Assembly (NCBI GenBank): GCA_019635735.1 | Contig: JAHBYX010000001.1 | Location: forward strand, 806,001-870,000 | Direction of reading: 5' to 3' | Source of the DNA: Mesorhizobium sp. | Lineage (GTDB): Bacteria; Pseudomonadota; Alphaproteobacteria; Rhizobiales; Rhizobiaceae | DNA: 64,000 nucleotides | In this document: piece by piece, positions 27,221 through 36,224 of the stretch | Layout of the letters: each line of letters begins with the position of its first letter | Position numbering within the stretch: position 1 is the first letter of the stretch | Notes under the pieces: generated by a model | What the model was told of the DNA's origin: nothing | Database searches by the model: none | What the model saw: the letters and a program-made list of their open reading frames with translations, nothing else | Program-made: the position numbers and the translations under genes

Positions 27221-27700
27221 TCAGTTAAGCTTCGTCTTCACCGCCTCGATGGAGGACTGGAAGAGCTGGCCGGCAGCCTTGGCGTCGACCTTGTCGCCGA
27301 GCACCTTGCGGGCCGCCTCGATGGCGATGTCGACGGCTCGGCCGCGCACCTCGGCGATCGCGTCGCGCTCGGCCTGAGCGATCTTCTGCTCGGCAAAGGC
27401 GGTGCGGCGGGCGACGTATTCCTCGGTCTTGGCCTTGGCCTCGGCGGCGAGAACCTTCGCCTCGCGCTTGGCGGCGTCGACGATCGAGGCCGCTTCGGCC
27501 TCCGATTCCTTGCGCTTGCGCTGGTATTCGGCGAGCAGCTGCTGCGCTTCCTCACGCAGCTTGCGTGCTTCCTCGAGCTCGTTGCGGATCTTGTCGGCCC
27601 GCTTGTCGAGCTGGCCGGCGATCATGCCCGGAACCTTGAGGTAGACGACAATCGCCAGGAAGATGACGAGAGCGACTGTGGCCCAGAATGTGGCGTCCAT
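27221..27700 (-). CDS. atpF: ATP synthase F0 subunit b
   Basis: Subunit b is part of the peripheral stalk that holds F1 to F0. The ATG at 27700 gives 159 residues (MDATFWATVALVIFLAIVVYLKVPGM), with one N-terminal membrane helix and a long charged coiled coil (NELEEARKLREEAQQLLAEYQRKRKE). The outer open frame upstream is unlikely, since it overlaps b'. Alphaproteobacteria have two different stalk subunits, b and b', as here. It is the last gene of the operon, followed by a clear terminator. Confidence 0.94.
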   Translation of the reverse strand: MDATFWATVALVIFLAIVVYLKVPGMIAGQLDKRADKIRNELEEARKLREEAQQLLAEYQRKRKESEAEAASIVDAAKREAKVLAAEAKAKTEEYVARRTAFAEQKIAQAERDAIAEVRGRAVDIAIEAARKVLGDKVDAKAAGQLFQSSIEAVKTKLN

Positions 27701-27710
27701 GGCGCGTCTC

Positions 27711-28322
27711 CTACTCGCGGACCGACTTGACGGCGGAGGCGACGGCCGCCTTGTCTGCCGAACCGACGAGCGACTGGACGATCGCGGTTGCCGTCTCCTC
27801 GGCGATGGCGCCGACATCCTTCATCGCCGAGGCGCGAACCGAGGCGATGCGGGTTTCGGCGTCGGCGAGCCTGGCGTTGAGCGCGGTCTCGACCTCCTTG
27901 CGCTCGGCGTCGGCTTCCGCCTTTGCCGCGTCGCGGGCCTCGTTGGCAATCCTGTTGGATTTCGCCCTCGCGTCGGCCAGTTCCTGCTCGTAGGCTGCGA
28001 CCGCGGCGTCGGCGTCTTCCTTCAGGCGGGCGGCCGTGTCCAGGTCATGGGCGATGCGGTCGCGGCGCACTTCGAGGATGCTGCCGATGCGCGGCAGCAC
28101 GACCTTCTTGAGGAAGACGTAGAACAGGCCGAAGGTGATCGCCAGCCACAGAATCTGCGAGGGGAAATAGGTCGGCTCGAACGGCGGGAAGCCGGCCTTG
28201 CCGTGCGCGTCCGCGGCCGCCTCGGTGTGGGCGCCCGTTTCCGCCGCGCCCGGGGTCGCCGCGCCATGGGCATCGCCCGAAGCGGGAGCGGTCTCCTGCG
28301 CATAGCCAGGTGTCACGAACAT
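27711..28322 (-). CDS. atpG: ATP synthase F0 subunit b'
   Basis: The 203-residue b' subunit has an N-terminal extension with Ala/Gly/His-rich sequence (MFVTPGYAQETAPASGDAHG), then the membrane helix FPSQILWLAITFGLFYVFL near residue 55. The stalk coiled coil follows (AADARAKSNRIANEARDAAKAEADAERKE region). PTYFPSQILWLAI is the family hallmark. The longer, charged head is normal for b' in Rhizobiales. It lies between atpE and atpF with a 10-base gap to atpF. The symbol atpG (also written atpF' or atpX) is used for b' in this lineage. Confidence 0.92.
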   Translation of the reverse strand: MFVTPGYAQETAPASGDAHGAATPGAAETGAHTEAAADAHGKAGFPPFEPTYFPSQILWLAITFGLFYVFLKKVVLPRIGSILEVRRDRIAHDLDTAARLKEDADAAVAAYEQELADARAKSNRIANEARDAAKAEADAERKEVETALNARLADAETRIASVRASAMKDVGAIAEETATAIVQSLVGSADKAAVASAVKSVRE

Positions 28323-28380
28323 GGTATTCCCCTATGCCGGACAGGCCGCCCGAGGCGGCCCGGCCCGGTTTCGTCTTCGA

Positions 28381-28605
28381 TCAGCCGAACAGCGCGAGCA
28401 GCGCGACGAGCAGCGAGAAGATGCCCAGCGCTTCCGTCACGGCGAAGCCGAAGATCAGGCGGCCGAACTGGCCGTCGGCGGCCGACGGGTTGCGCAGCGC
28501 GCCCGCCAGGTAGTTGCCGAAGATGTGGCCGAGGCCGATGCCCGCGCCGCCCATGCCGAGGCACGCGATGCCGGCGCCGATGTAGCGAGCTGCTTCTGCT
28601 TCCAT
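28381..28605 (-). CDS. atpE: ATP synthase F0 subunit c
   Basis: Subunit c forms the proton-carrying ring. I chose the ATG at 28605 since AAGGAG lies 8 bases upstream; the TTG at 28611 falls between that site and the ATG. The 74-residue product is two hydrophobic helices joined by the loop [14 protein letters not shown]. The proton-carrying acid is Glu58 in [11 protein letters not shown]. There is no extra residue near it that would suggest sodium coupling, so it is proton-type. The intergenic gap to atpB is about 65 bases, which may allow the high translation needed for c subunits. Confidence 0.95.
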   Translation of the reverse strand: MEAEAARYIGAGIACLGMGGAGIGLGHIFGNYLAGALRNPSAADGQFGRLIFGFAVTEALGIFSLLVALLALFG

Positions 28606-28670
28606 TTTCAAAACTCCTTAGTGAGGTATCGAGGATCTGAGTTTGGCGGAGACCCGCCGGTGATACGGTC

Positions 28671-29420
28671 CTAGTGTCCCGGATGGATGGCGTCGTTGAG
28701 ATACATGCAGGTCAAGACCGCGAAGACGTAGGCCTGCAGGAACGCGACGAGGAATTCGAGGCCGGTCAGCGCCACGGTCATGGCGAGCGGCAGAACGGAG
28801 CCGGCGATGCCGACCGCGCCCATCGCCGACAGCGAGGTCACGAAGCCGGCGAAGACCTTCAGCGTGATGTGGCCGGCCAGCATGTTGGCGAAGAGACGGA
28901 CGGAGAGGCTGATCGGGCGAGACAGGAACGAGATCACCTCGATCGCCACGACGAGCGGCACGAGAATGCCCGGCACGCCGTGCGGCACGAACAGTTTCAG
29001 GAAGCCGAAGCCGTGCTTGTAGAAGCCGTAGACCACGACGGTCAGGATCACCAGCATGGCCAGCACGAAGGTGACGATGATGTGGCTGGTGACGGTGAAG
29101 AAATAGGGGAACATGCCGAACAGGTTGGCCACCAGCACGAACATGAACAGCGAGAACACCAGCGGGAAGAATTTCATGCCGTGCGTGCCGGCGGCGTCGC
29201 GCAGCATGTTGGCGATGAACTCGTAGGACATTTCCGAGATCGACTGCAGGCGGCTCGGGATCAGGCCGCGGCTCGACGTCGTCAGATAGAGGAAGGCTGC
29301 CGCGCCGACCGCGGTCGCGACCATGAACAGCGAGGAATTTGTGAACGAGAAGTTCATGCCGGCGATGTTGATCGGCACGATCTCGTTGATCACGAACTGG
29401 TGGATGGGATCGTTTGCCAC
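28671..29420 (-). CDS. atpB: ATP synthase F0 subunit a
   Basis: Subunit a forms the two proton half-channels beside the c ring. The 249-residue protein starts [21 protein letters not shown]. The conserved helix with the essential arginine is [21 protein letters not shown] near residue 172, and the C-terminal helix [20 protein letters not shown] holds the conserved Gln and Tyr. Five or six membrane segments are seen. It follows atpI with a 35-base gap and precedes atpE. Confidence 0.95.
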   Translation of the reverse strand: MANDPIHQFVINEIVPINIAGMNFSFTNSSLFMVATAVGAAAFLYLTTSSRGLIPSRLQSISEMSYEFIANMLRDAAGTHGMKFFPLVFSLFMFVLVANLFGMFPYFFTVTSHIIVTFVLAMLVILTVVVYGFYKHGFGFLKLFVPHGVPGILVPLVVAIEVISFLSRPISLSVRLFANMLAGHITLKVFAGFVTSLSAMGAVGIAGSVLPLAMTVALTGLEFLVAFLQAYVFAVLTCMYLNDAIHPGH

Positions 29421-29455
29421 CGAAATCCTCGTTCAAATGCGCCCCGGGGCGCTGC

Positions 29456-29857
29456 CTATTCCTTTTTCGACCCGTCGCCGTCCGGCTTCCGGATCCTGTG
29501 CTCGGCCACCAGACCGGCCGAGCGCAGCACATTCAACACCCCGGCGCCGAAGCCGAGAAAGAGGAAGACGATCAGCCCCCACGGAGAGGTGCCCGCCATC
29601 CTGTCGACGAACCAGCCGACCGCCGCACCGACCACCACCCCGGCGATGAACTCGCTGGAAAGGCGAAGGGCATAGCCCATGCCGGCCATGCCGTCGCTAC
29701 GTGACGCGGGACCGTCCGGCTTCTTTTCCGGACGCCTCGCGGCGATCGCCGCCTCGAGGTCGCGTCTTCGCTTGTCGAGATCGTCTCCGCGCTGCCCCGC
29801 GGGTGGAAGTCCAGGTCCGGAGCCACCGGTTTCGCCTGGCCTTTTTGGTCCGGCCAC
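29456..29857 (-). CDS. atpI: ATP synthase-associated protein I (AtpI/AtpZ)
   Basis: I chose the GTG at 29857 because GGGGAGG lies 5 bases upstream; this gives 133 residues beginning VAGPKRPGETGG. The N-terminal half is charged (DLDKRRRDLEAAIAARRPEKK). It is followed by two membrane helices, with GYALRLSSEFIAGVVVGAAVGWFVDRMAGTSPWG in the first and LIVFLFLGFGAGVLNVLR in the second. AtpI helps assemble the c ring. It is the first gene of the F0 operon. The F1 genes are not in the window, as usual for the split alphaproteobacterial arrangement. Confidence 0.88.
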   Translation of the reverse strand: MAGPKRPGETGGSGPGLPPAGQRGDDLDKRRRDLEAAIAARRPEKKPDGPASRSDGMAGMGYALRLSSEFIAGVVVGAAVGWFVDRMAGTSPWGLIVFLFLGFGAGVLNVLRSAGLVAEHRIRKPDGDGSKKE

Positions 29858-29925
29858 CGCAACCTCCCCGCCCGGTCTGCCACACCCCGCAGCCCGCTTC
29901 AAAGTCGGCCGCAACATAGTTAGGG

Positions 29926-29952
29926 GCCTCCCCCCAGTCAAGCCGGGGAGGC
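29926..29952. other. 8-bp hairpin upstream of the atp operon
   Basis: GCCTCCCC (29926-29933) pairs with GGGGAGGC (29945-29952) around an 11-base loop. The 238-base gap (29858-30095) between atpI and the cell-wall hydrolase holds this hairpin and otherwise AT-richer DNA, where the operon promoter must lie. It could also act as the end of transcripts on the minus strand coming from the hydrolase gene. Confidence 0.4.
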
Positions 29953-30095
29953 GATTGGTTGAGTATGTATTTTAGTGAACAAAATCAGCCACTTGATCCG
30001 GTGCGACAAACCGCCCGGCAGGTTGGCGTCGGCGCGTACGGCGAATCCGGCTTGGTGCGGGCCGGCGGCGAAGGGGAGCGGCTGGCGGAAAAGCC

Positions 30096-31277
30096 TCAGC
30101 TCCAGCCGCCGCCATAGGTGCGGTAGAAGATGTGCAGGCCGATCTTCTTCATCTTCTCCATCGAGCGCGCCCAGCGCGGGCTGACGTACTGCGCGTAGTA
30201 ATGGGTCGAGGATCCGACCTCCTCGATGAAGATCTTGCCGGCGGTGACGGCCATGGCAATCTCCTCGGCCGTCTTGAAGTGGGACGGGCTCAGCACGCGG
30301 TCCTTGATGCCGTCGCAGGCGAAGGAGAACTGGCAGCGGTTGCGCCAGTGGGAGTTCTGGTAGACGACGCCGCAGATGGTGTTCGGATAGGTCGGGTTGC
30401 GCACGCGGTTGAGCACGACCTGGGCGACCGCGGCCTGGCCGCGCAGGCCCTCGCCGCGGGACTCGAAATAGATCGCCGTCGCCAGGCATTTCTGCTCGGC
30501 CGCGGTGAAGACATGGGCCGGCAGGGGCTCCTTCATCCAGGCATGGTCGCCCGGCGCCAGCGGCGGAATGAAGCGGCCGGCGTTCGGGTCCTCCTCCTTC
30601 AGCAGGCTCGCGAAGGGCGAGGCGCGCGCATAATCGGGTTCGGCGGGCGCGTAGGCGGTGGCCAGGATGTCGGCCTTGTCGTTGTTGACGAGCGAGGCGA
30701 GCATGGCCGGCACACCCGGGTCCCTCTTCTTCTCCTGGCGCACATAGAAGGCGCTGGCGATCTGGATCTCCTTACCCTTGATGTTGGGCTTGACGAAGGC
30801 CATCGCCTCCGATCCGTCGATGGTCTGGCGCATCCAGCTCTGGCGTTCGAAGACCGAGCCGGCATTGAACGCCTTCGGCGGCGCAACCGGGGCGATCTTG
30901 AGGATGCGGCCCTGCTTGTCCGAACGGCTGATGCGAGCCTCGTCGGGCGTGTCGCTCATCTCGCTCTTGCCGCGGAAGGCCACGGCGCCAAGTGAGGCGG
31001 TGTGCACGCCCGCGCCGGCGATCGACCCCGTCGGCAGCGGATCGGCGAATTTCATCTCGCCCTGGTGGACCGAGCCGGCCACGGCGCGCTCGACGAAGGC
31101 GCCCCAGCGGCTGCCGCCCGAATCGCCGCCGGAAATCAGGCTCGTCATGTCCTGTCTGGCGGCGATGGTCGGGAACCCGAGCCACAGCGCAAGACCGACG
31201 ATCAGGGGGGAAGTCAGGTTGCGATTGCCGGCGAGCGGCGAACGACGCAAAGAAACCTTCCGACGAAGCACGGGCAC
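30096..31277 (-). CDS. SleB-type cell wall hydrolase
   Basis: This is a 393-residue protein with an N-terminal membrane or signal segment (LTSPLIVGLALWLGFPTIAA near residue 21). The last ~130 residues form the hydrolase_2 (SleB-like) domain: CLATAIYFESRGEGLRGQAAVAQVVLNRVRNP with the catalytic Glu in YFESRGEG, then GVVYQNSHWRNRCQFSFACDG and HYYAQYVSPRWARSM. These enzymes cut the peptidoglycan glycan backbone. The start is uncertain: GTG at 31277 is annotated, but GTG at 31271 has better spacing (7 bases) from GGAG. A long low-complexity linker fills residues 50-260. Confidence 0.85.
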   Translation of the reverse strand: MPVLRRKVSLRRSPLAGNRNLTSPLIVGLALWLGFPTIAARQDMTSLISGGDSGGSRWGAFVERAVAGSVHQGEMKFADPLPTGSIAGAGVHTASLGAVAFRGKSEMSDTPDEARISRSDKQGRILKIAPVAPPKAFNAGSVFERQSWMRQTIDGSEAMAFVKPNIKGKEIQIASAFYVRQEKKRDPGVPAMLASLVNNDKADILATAYAPAEPDYARASPFASLLKEEDPNAGRFIPPLAPGDHAWMKEPLPAHVFTAAEQKCLATAIYFESRGEGLRGQAAVAQVVLNRVRNPTYPNTICGVVYQNSHWRNRCQFSFACDGIKDRVLSPSHFKTAEEIAMAVTAGKIFIEEVGSSTHYYAQYVSPRWARSMEKMKKIGLHIFYRTYGGGWS

Positions 31278-31390
31278 ACTCCAGACGCGACATCACTCAC
31301 TGGAGCACCAAGGTGATGCATTAACCTTGATGTCGGGTTAACAGTCGCGCCGGGACGGCATTATGGCAGAGCGGAAGCCGGATTATGGCG

Positions 31391-32830
31391 TCAGCTCCGC
31401 TTCTTCGCCCGGCCCGCGAACGGGTTGTCGGTCTCGCGCAGCACCATGCGCACCGGCACGCCGCGGATGCCGAAGGTTTCGCGCAAGCCGTTGATCAGAT
31501 AGCGCAAATAGGATTGCGGGAAGGCGTCCGAGCGGGTCACGGAGAGGACGAATCCGGGCGGACGTGTCTTCGCCTGCGTGATGTATTTGATCTTCAGCCG
31601 GCGTCCGGCGATGGCCGGCGGCGGGTGGTGCGCCAAAATACCCTCCAGCCAACGGTTAAGACGACCGGTCGAAATGCGCATGTTCCAGGTCTCGTGGGTG
31701 GACATCACCGCCTGCATCAGCTTGTCGAGCCCGCGGCCCGTCTCGGCCGACACCGGCACCGCCTGGATGCCGCGCACCTGGGGCAGCAGCCGCTCGGTCT
31801 TCTCGCGCAGGTCGGCCAGCGTCTCCTGCGGATTGTCGATCAGGTCCCACTTGTTGAAGGCGATCACCGGCGCCCTGCCCTCGCGCACGATCAGGTCGGC
31901 CAGCTGCAGGTCCTGCTTCTCGAAGGGGATCGTCGCATCGAAGACGATGATCACCACCTCGGCGAACCGGATCGCACGCAGCCCGTCCTGCACCGACAGG
32001 ACTTCCAGCTTCTCCTGCACCTTGGCCTTGCGGCGCATGCCGGCCGTGTCGAACAGCTTGAGCCGGCGCCCGGCATATTCCCATTCGACCGAGATCGAAT
32101 CGCGGGTGATGCCGGCCTCGGGGCCGGTCAGCAGCCGTTCCTCGCCGATCAGCGCGTTGATCAGCGTCGACTTGCCGGCGTTCGGGCGGCCGATCACGGC
32201 GATGCGCATCGGCTTGGTCGGGTCGTAGGGCGGGATCTCCTCGGCGTCCGGGTCGGCGATGTCCTCGCCGATCAGCGGCGCCTGGTCGAGGAGGTCGTCC
32301 TCCGCCTCCTCCTCGTCCTCGCCGAAGGCGCGCTTCTCGCCGAGCGCGGCGATCACCGCGTCGCGCAGGTCCGGCAGGCCCAGCCCATGCTCGGCCGAGA
32401 TCGGCACCGGCTCGCCGAGGCCGAGTTCCCAGCCTTCGAGCATGCCGCCTTCCGCGCCCCGCGCCTCGGCCTTGTTGGCGACGAGGATCACCGGCTTGCC
32501 GGAGCGGCGGGCGACGTCGGCGAAGGTGCGGTCGTCGGGCGTGATCCCCGCCTTCGAATCGATCACGAAGAAGACGAGGTCTGCCTCCTCGAGCGCCTTC
32601 TCGGTGCCTGCGGTCATCCGGCCGGCCAGCGAAGCCTTGTCGGCGGTCTCGAGCCCGGCGGTGTCGATGACGTCGAAATAGAGATCGTAGAGCTTCGCCT
32701 CGTGCCGGCGGCGGTCGCGGGTCACGCCCGGCGTGTCGTCGACCAGCGCGAGCCTCTTGCCGACGAGGCGGTTGAACAGCGTCGACTTGCCGACATTGGG
32801 ACGGCCGACAATCGCGACGGCGTAGCTCAT
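31391..32830 (-). CDS. der: Ribosome biogenesis GTPase Der (EngA)
   Basis: Der is an essential tandem GTPase needed for 50S ribosome assembly. The 479-residue protein has two G domains. The first starts with [18 protein letters not shown] (about 6-23), DTPGVTRD and NKAEA. The second has [18 protein letters not shown] (about 211-228), [11 protein letters not shown] and NKWDL. A KH-like C-terminal domain ends with RKWL-type basic sequence ([15 protein letters not shown]). The acidic linker between the domains is longer than in E. coli. The YfgM-like TPR gene ends 7 bases upstream of its start, and the two form an operon. Confidence 0.96.
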   Translation of the reverse strand: MSYAVAIVGRPNVGKSTLFNRLVGKRLALVDDTPGVTRDRRRHEAKLYDLYFDVIDTAGLETADKASLAGRMTAGTEKALEEADLVFFVIDSKAGITPDDRTFADVARRSGKPVILVANKAEARGAEGGMLEGWELGLGEPVPISAEHGLGLPDLRDAVIAALGEKRAFGEDEEEAEDDLLDQAPLIGEDIADPDAEEIPPYDPTKPMRIAVIGRPNAGKSTLINALIGEERLLTGPEAGITRDSISVEWEYAGRRLKLFDTAGMRRKAKVQEKLEVLSVQDGLRAIRFAEVVIIVFDATIPFEKQDLQLADLIVREGRAPVIAFNKWDLIDNPQETLADLREKTERLLPQVRGIQAVPVSAETGRGLDKLMQAVMSTHETWNMRISTGRLNRWLEGILAHHPPPAIAGRRLKIKYITQAKTRPPGFVLSVTRSDAFPQSYLRYLINGLRETFGIRGVPVRMVLRETDNPFAGRAKKRS

Positions 32831-32837
32831 GAGCGCG

Positions 32838-33503
32838 TCAGGAGGCGGAACCCGAACTGCGGATCAGCTCGGACATCAGGGTGGCGCGCTCGCGATTGTT
32901 GCGCGGTGCGGCGGAATCGGCGGCGATCTGGTCGAACAGCGTCAGCGCGTCGGCGAACTTGCCGTCCTTCCACGCCGCCAGCGCCAGCGCCTCGCGCGCC
33001 GAATGGCGCAGCGGATTGGTCTCGGCCGTCAGCGCCTCGACGCGGGCGGCGACATCGGCCTGCGTGCCGTTGTCGACGAGGATGAGGGCCGCGCGCAGCC
33101 GCGCCATGTCACGGATCGCGCCGGGGATCGCGCCGTCGGCCGCGACCTCGTCGAACTGCTTGACCGCGCCGGCGAAATCGCCCTTGTCGGCGAGAACGGT
33201 CGCGGTGCGCATGCGGGCGAGCAGCGGATAGGCGCCGTAGCCGTCGGCCTCCAGCGCTTCGAGTGCGGCGATCGCCTCGTCGTTCTTGCCCTGGTTGGCG
33301 AGCGTCAGCGCCTGCGAGAACCGGTCGCCCGAGGCGTTCGCCGTCTTGGTGCGCCAGTAGTCGTAGCCGACCCAGGCGGCGGTGCCGAGCACGACCACGA
33401 TCGCCGCTCCGATCAGGAACGGTCCGAACCGGTCCCAGAGCGCCTTGGCCTGGTCCTGGCGCATCTCCTCATTGACTTCGCGGATGAAACTGTCGTCGGA
33501 CAT
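32838..33503 (-). CDS. YfgM-like TPR membrane protein
   Basis: This 221-residue protein has a short cytoplasmic head ([28 protein letters not shown]), one membrane helix ([22 protein letters not shown], about 30-51) and a periplasmic TPR-like domain ([46 protein letters not shown]). This is the TPR_21/YfgM layout, a SecYEG-associated periplasmic chaperone in E. coli. In many proteobacteria the gene lies next to bamB and der. Here it is immediately upstream of der, with no bamB visible between them. Confidence 0.85.
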   Translation of the reverse strand: MSDDSFIREVNEEMRQDQAKALWDRFGPFLIGAAIVVVLGTAAWVGYDYWRTKTANASGDRFSQALTLANQGKNDEAIAALEALEADGYGAYPLLARMRTATVLADKGDFAGAVKQFDEVAADGAIPGAIRDMARLRAALILVDNGTQADVAARVEALTAETNPLRHSAREALALAAWKDGKFADALTLFDQIAADSAAPRNNRERATLMSELIRSSGSAS

Positions 33504-33747
33504 CTGCCTACCGTGGTGCCAGCACGCCGAGCGCGCGTTCAGAGCGGCCTTATTAGCCGAAAATCGCGACTATGGAAGGGCAACGGGGAAATTATGGCGG
33601 AGGATCGCGCGTCGCCGAGGAAACCAAGCCAATGCCGCGGGCACTACGGGAGGGCAACGACGGGCGCCGCCTCGCATCCCCTTCCTCTCTTCCGTCATGC
33701 CAGAGGCCACCCGGCTTCGGCGGACGTGGCCTAGCATCCCCTCCTCC

Positions 33748-33885
33748 GTCATCCCGCAGGCCGAAGGCCATGCGGGATCTATTCTTCTCTCCGGTTGCAC
33801 GCCGAAACGCCATCGCGGCATGACCGACAGCGCCGCCCTCCCGGCGATCAATGGTTCCCGGCAGGCCTCCGGCCGCCGGGAAGAC
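33748..33885. repeat. Nested palindromic repeat, family A copy 4
   Basis: GTCATCCCGCAGGCCGAAGG at the left, CTATTCTTCTCTCCGGTTGCACGCCG in the middle and CGATCAATGGTTCCCGG then CCGCCGGGAAGAC at the right. It forms a near-tandem pair with the copy at 33938-34076. The sequence to its left (33570-33747) may hold a decayed copy but has no clear ends. Confidence 0.85.
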
Positions 33886-33937
33886 GCCGCGCGAGGGACG
33901 AGCGCCCAACGCTGCGTTCGGTCCCGCCCCCACCTCC

Positions 33938-34076
33938 GTCATACCGGCGGCCGAAGGCCAGCCGGTATCCATTCTTCTCTCCGGTTGCACGCCGAAAACG
34001 CCTCCAAGGCATGTCAGTCGGTGCCTTTCTCCCGGCGATCAATGGCTCCCGGCTGGCCTCCGGCCGCCGGGAAGAC
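33938..34076. repeat. Nested palindromic repeat, family A copy 5
   Basis: GTCATACCGGCGGCCGAAGG, CCATTCTTCTCTCCGGTTGCACGCCG, CGATCAATGGCTCCCGG and the end CCGCCGGGAAGAC. It is the most regular copy and is separated from copy 4 by 52 bases. The 33504-34270 gap contains these two copies, a heptamer tandem repeat at 34181-34208 and no gene that I can support. Confidence 0.85.
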
Positions 34077-34180
34077 GATCGCGAATGGGGTGCGCTGGCT
34101 TGAACAGCCGGATCTGAGCGCAGCCCCCGTGCATCGATCGCCGCCTCGGGAAAAAATATTCGCCGCCAACCCCCTGTTCC

Positions 34181-34208
34181 CATTCACCATTCACTATTCA
34201 CCATTCAC
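34181..34208. repeat. Heptanucleotide tandem repeat
   Basis: Four adjacent 7-base units read CATTCAC, CATTCAC, TATTCAC, CATTCAC. It is AT-richer than its surroundings and lies about 60 bases before the ATG at 34271, so it may overlap that gene's promoter or leader. Confidence 0.7.
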
Positions 34209-34270
34209 TTTTCCATCCACCACCATTGCGCCTTGCACCACACTGTCCGCCGGTCAAACGGGAGCCGGCG

Positions 34271-34729
34271 ATGGCTTGGAGGGCGAAGGCAGGGAGGGAA
34301 CAGAAGGTGCTGGCGAGCATCGTCGCCCGCCTGTTCTCGCTTGCCGACCTCGCCGAAGACGCTGCCCTGCGCTCCCCATGGGTGCGCTGGTGCGTGCTGT
34401 GGGCCGCCTGGCAGGCGAACGCGCTTTTGAGGGACTACGTCGAGGGTCGCGCGGGGAACATGGCAGCCAGGCACTGGTCGCCGGTCCCCATGCCGGCCGG
34501 CTTCGGCAGCCATCCCGACGACGCTAACGATCTCGCCGCCTCGCTCAGGGCACTTGCGCTCATGATGCGGGCGATAGCCGCGCAGGTCAGCCGCGTAGCA
34601 TTCCTGCAGCGGGGTGACGTATCGGATGAGGCCGGCAACGAGGGCGGAGCGATGCACGGCTTCGACACATTCATCGGGAGACTTCGGAAAGCCTCCTTCG
34701 TGGCGGTCGAGCTCCGCGACACGTCCTAA
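34271..34729 (+). CDS. Hypothetical protein, helix-rich
   Basis: The ATG at 34271 (MAWRAKAGREQKVLASIVARL) has GGGAG 6 bases upstream and gives 152 residues. The protein is rich in Ala, Leu, Arg and Trp (SPWVRWCVLWAAWQANALLRDYV near 35-55) and has no signal peptide, so it is probably cytoplasmic and alpha-helical. I recognise no domain. It lies in a repeat-rich stretch, with family A repeats upstream and a 32-bp inverted repeat unit downstream. Codon use looks like a real gene, but a lineage-specific or decaying gene is possible. Confidence 0.5.
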   Translation: MAWRAKAGREQKVLASIVARLFSLADLAEDAALRSPWVRWCVLWAAWQANALLRDYVEGRAGNMAARHWSPVPMPAGFGSHPDDANDLAASLRALALMMRAIAAQVSRVAFLQRGDVSDEAGNEGGAMHGFDTFIGRLRKASFVAVELRDTS

Positions 34730-34815
34730 GGGTGCGCCTGTCGTGCAACTTATCGCAATGACATCGCGAATGAGATCGGCCTTCCCTTGCTCGGGGAGGA
34801 CAATCGCGCGCGCCC

Positions 34816-34969
34816 GTCATTCCGGGGCCGCGCAGCGGAACCCGGAATCCAGAGGATCGGGGGAGCAAGCAGTCCACCGGCTGTCGCGACCGCTCAAAGC
34901 GTCGATCGGGACAATTCGCCGGCCTCGGCGCGCTGGCTTCCGGGTTCCGCTGCGCGGCCCCGGAATGAC
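34816..34969. repeat. Repeat with 32-bp perfect terminal inverted repeats
   Basis: The left arm (34816-34847) begins GTCATTCCGGGGCCGCGCAG. The right arm (34938-34969) is its exact complement over 32 bases and ends CCCCGGAATGAC. The ends resemble those of family A (GTCAT...ATGAC), so the two may be related. The 34730-35246 gap holds this unit, a RIME-like half unit and no supported gene. Confidence 0.85.
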
Positions 34970-35125
34970 GGCGCTGACATGCCAGGGCCGCAAGCGCCGG
35001 CCGATGGGCTCTCCGCCTCAGGTCTGCTCGAAATCCCGCGATCGGCCTTTGCCGCAGGCAGCGGGTCCCGCCCGATGTCCGGCAGGACAGTGAGGGGCAG
35101 CGCAACCTTTCGAAAGCTCGCGCCG

Positions 35126-35176
35126 CCCCTCATCCGCCCTTCGGGCACCTTCTCCCCGTGAACGGCGAGAAGGAAA
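35126..35176. repeat. RIME-like half unit
   Basis: CCCCTCATCCGCCCTTCGGG leads into CCTTCTCCCCGTGAACGGCGAGAAGG, matching the left half of the 15276-15390 element. The hairpin has one mismatch (GGCGAG), so it is slightly decayed. Confidence 0.65.
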
Positions 35177-35246
35177 AGGTGGCAAGCCGCCTCCCCGCCA
35201 CATTTTACCTCTATCGATCCGCCCTGACAGGCATGACGGGGACGGG

Positions 35247-36224
35247 ATGACATTGGTATTGCGTATTCTCATCCCGGCACTGACGCTCGCGGCTGCCTCC
35301 GCCGCGCAGGCGTCGCCGCCGCAATACGTCATCGTCTCCTTCGACGGCGCCAAGGACAATGCGCTGTGGGAGCGCAGCCTGAAGCTTGGCGACGAGACGG
35401 GGGCGCGCTTCACCTATTTCCTGTCCTGCGTCTATTTCATCCCGACCGAGGCGAAGGCGGGCTACCAGGCGCCGGGCATGCGCGCCGGCCGCTCCAATGT
35501 CGGCTTCGGCGACAGCCCGGCCGACGTGCAGGTCCGGCTCGGCCATGTCTGGGCGGCCTATCAGTCAGGGCATGAGATCGCCAGCCACGCCTGCGGCCAT
35601 TTCGACGGCAAGGACTGGTCGCAGGCCGACTGGAGGGCGGAGTTCGGGAGCTTCGGCACCGTCATGGCGAAAGCCTGGACCGCAAGCGGCGCGAGCGCCC
35701 CGGCCGGGTGGGACGGTTTCGTCCGGCGCGGCATCAGGGGATTCCGCGTGCCTTATCTCTCGACCTCGGCCGGCCTGTCGCCGGCTCTCGCCGCGGCGGG
35801 ATTCGCCTATGACGCCAGCGGCGTGTCGCGCGGGCCGCAGGCCCCGCACAGGCAGGGCGCGATGACCGAATTCGCCCTGCCCATGATTCCGGAAGGTCCG
35901 AGCGGCCGCCGCATCATCGCCATGGACTACAATCTCTTCGTGCGCCATTCGGGCGGCTTCGAGCGGGCGAGTCAGGCCGACGAGTTCGCCGAGCGCTCCT
36001 ATCAGGCGTTCAGGAACGCCTTCGACGCCGAATATGCCGGCGCCCGAACGCCGCTGCAGATCGGCCTGCACTTCCAGCTGATGAACGGCGGCGCCTACTG
36101 GTCCGCGCTGGAGCGCCTCGTCCGAGACGTCTGCGTCAAGCCCGACGTCGCCTGCGTCTCCTACGGGGACTGGCTCAGAGCCAATCCGCATCGTGAGGCC
36201 GACACGGCCGCGGCCGGCGGCTAG
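35247..36224 (+). CDS. Exported polysaccharide deacetylase family protein
   Basis: The 325-residue product has a signal peptide ([22 protein letters not shown]). A NodB-like fold follows: [12 protein letters not shown] is the motif-1 region with the metal-linked Asp, [14 protein letters not shown] is motif 2 with two His residues, and [27 protein letters not shown] is motif 3. The pattern SxxDG and HEIASHxxGHxDG is consistent with a metal-dependent carbohydrate esterase family 4 relative acting in the periplasm. The normal long C-terminal part ([39 protein letters not shown]) is present. Its stop codon shares CTAG (36221-36224) with the convergent bacA gene. Confidence 0.82.
   Translation: MTLVLRILIPALTLAAASAAQASPPQYVIVSFDGAKDNALWERSLKLGDETGARFTYFLSCVYFIPTEAKAGYQAPGMRAGRSNVGFGDSPADVQVRLGHVWAAYQSGHEIASHACGHFDGKDWSQADWRAEFGSFGTVMAKAWTASGASAPAGWDGFVRRGIRGFRVPYLSTSAGLSPALAAAGFAYDASGVSRGPQAPHRQGAMTEFALPMIPEGPSGRRIIAMDYNLFVRHSGGFERASQADEFAERSYQAFRNAFDAEYAGARTPLQIGLHFQLMNGGAYWSALERLVRDVCVKPDVACVSYGDWLRANPHREADTAAAGG

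Noticed and set aside
31385..33085. A 566-codon plus-strand frame opposite der
   Set aside because: It is complementary to der and the YfgM-like gene and shows no domain.
33504..34270. Several overlapping frames of 60-130 codons
   Set aside because: They run through the two family A repeats and their flanks, and their products are translations of palindromic DNA.
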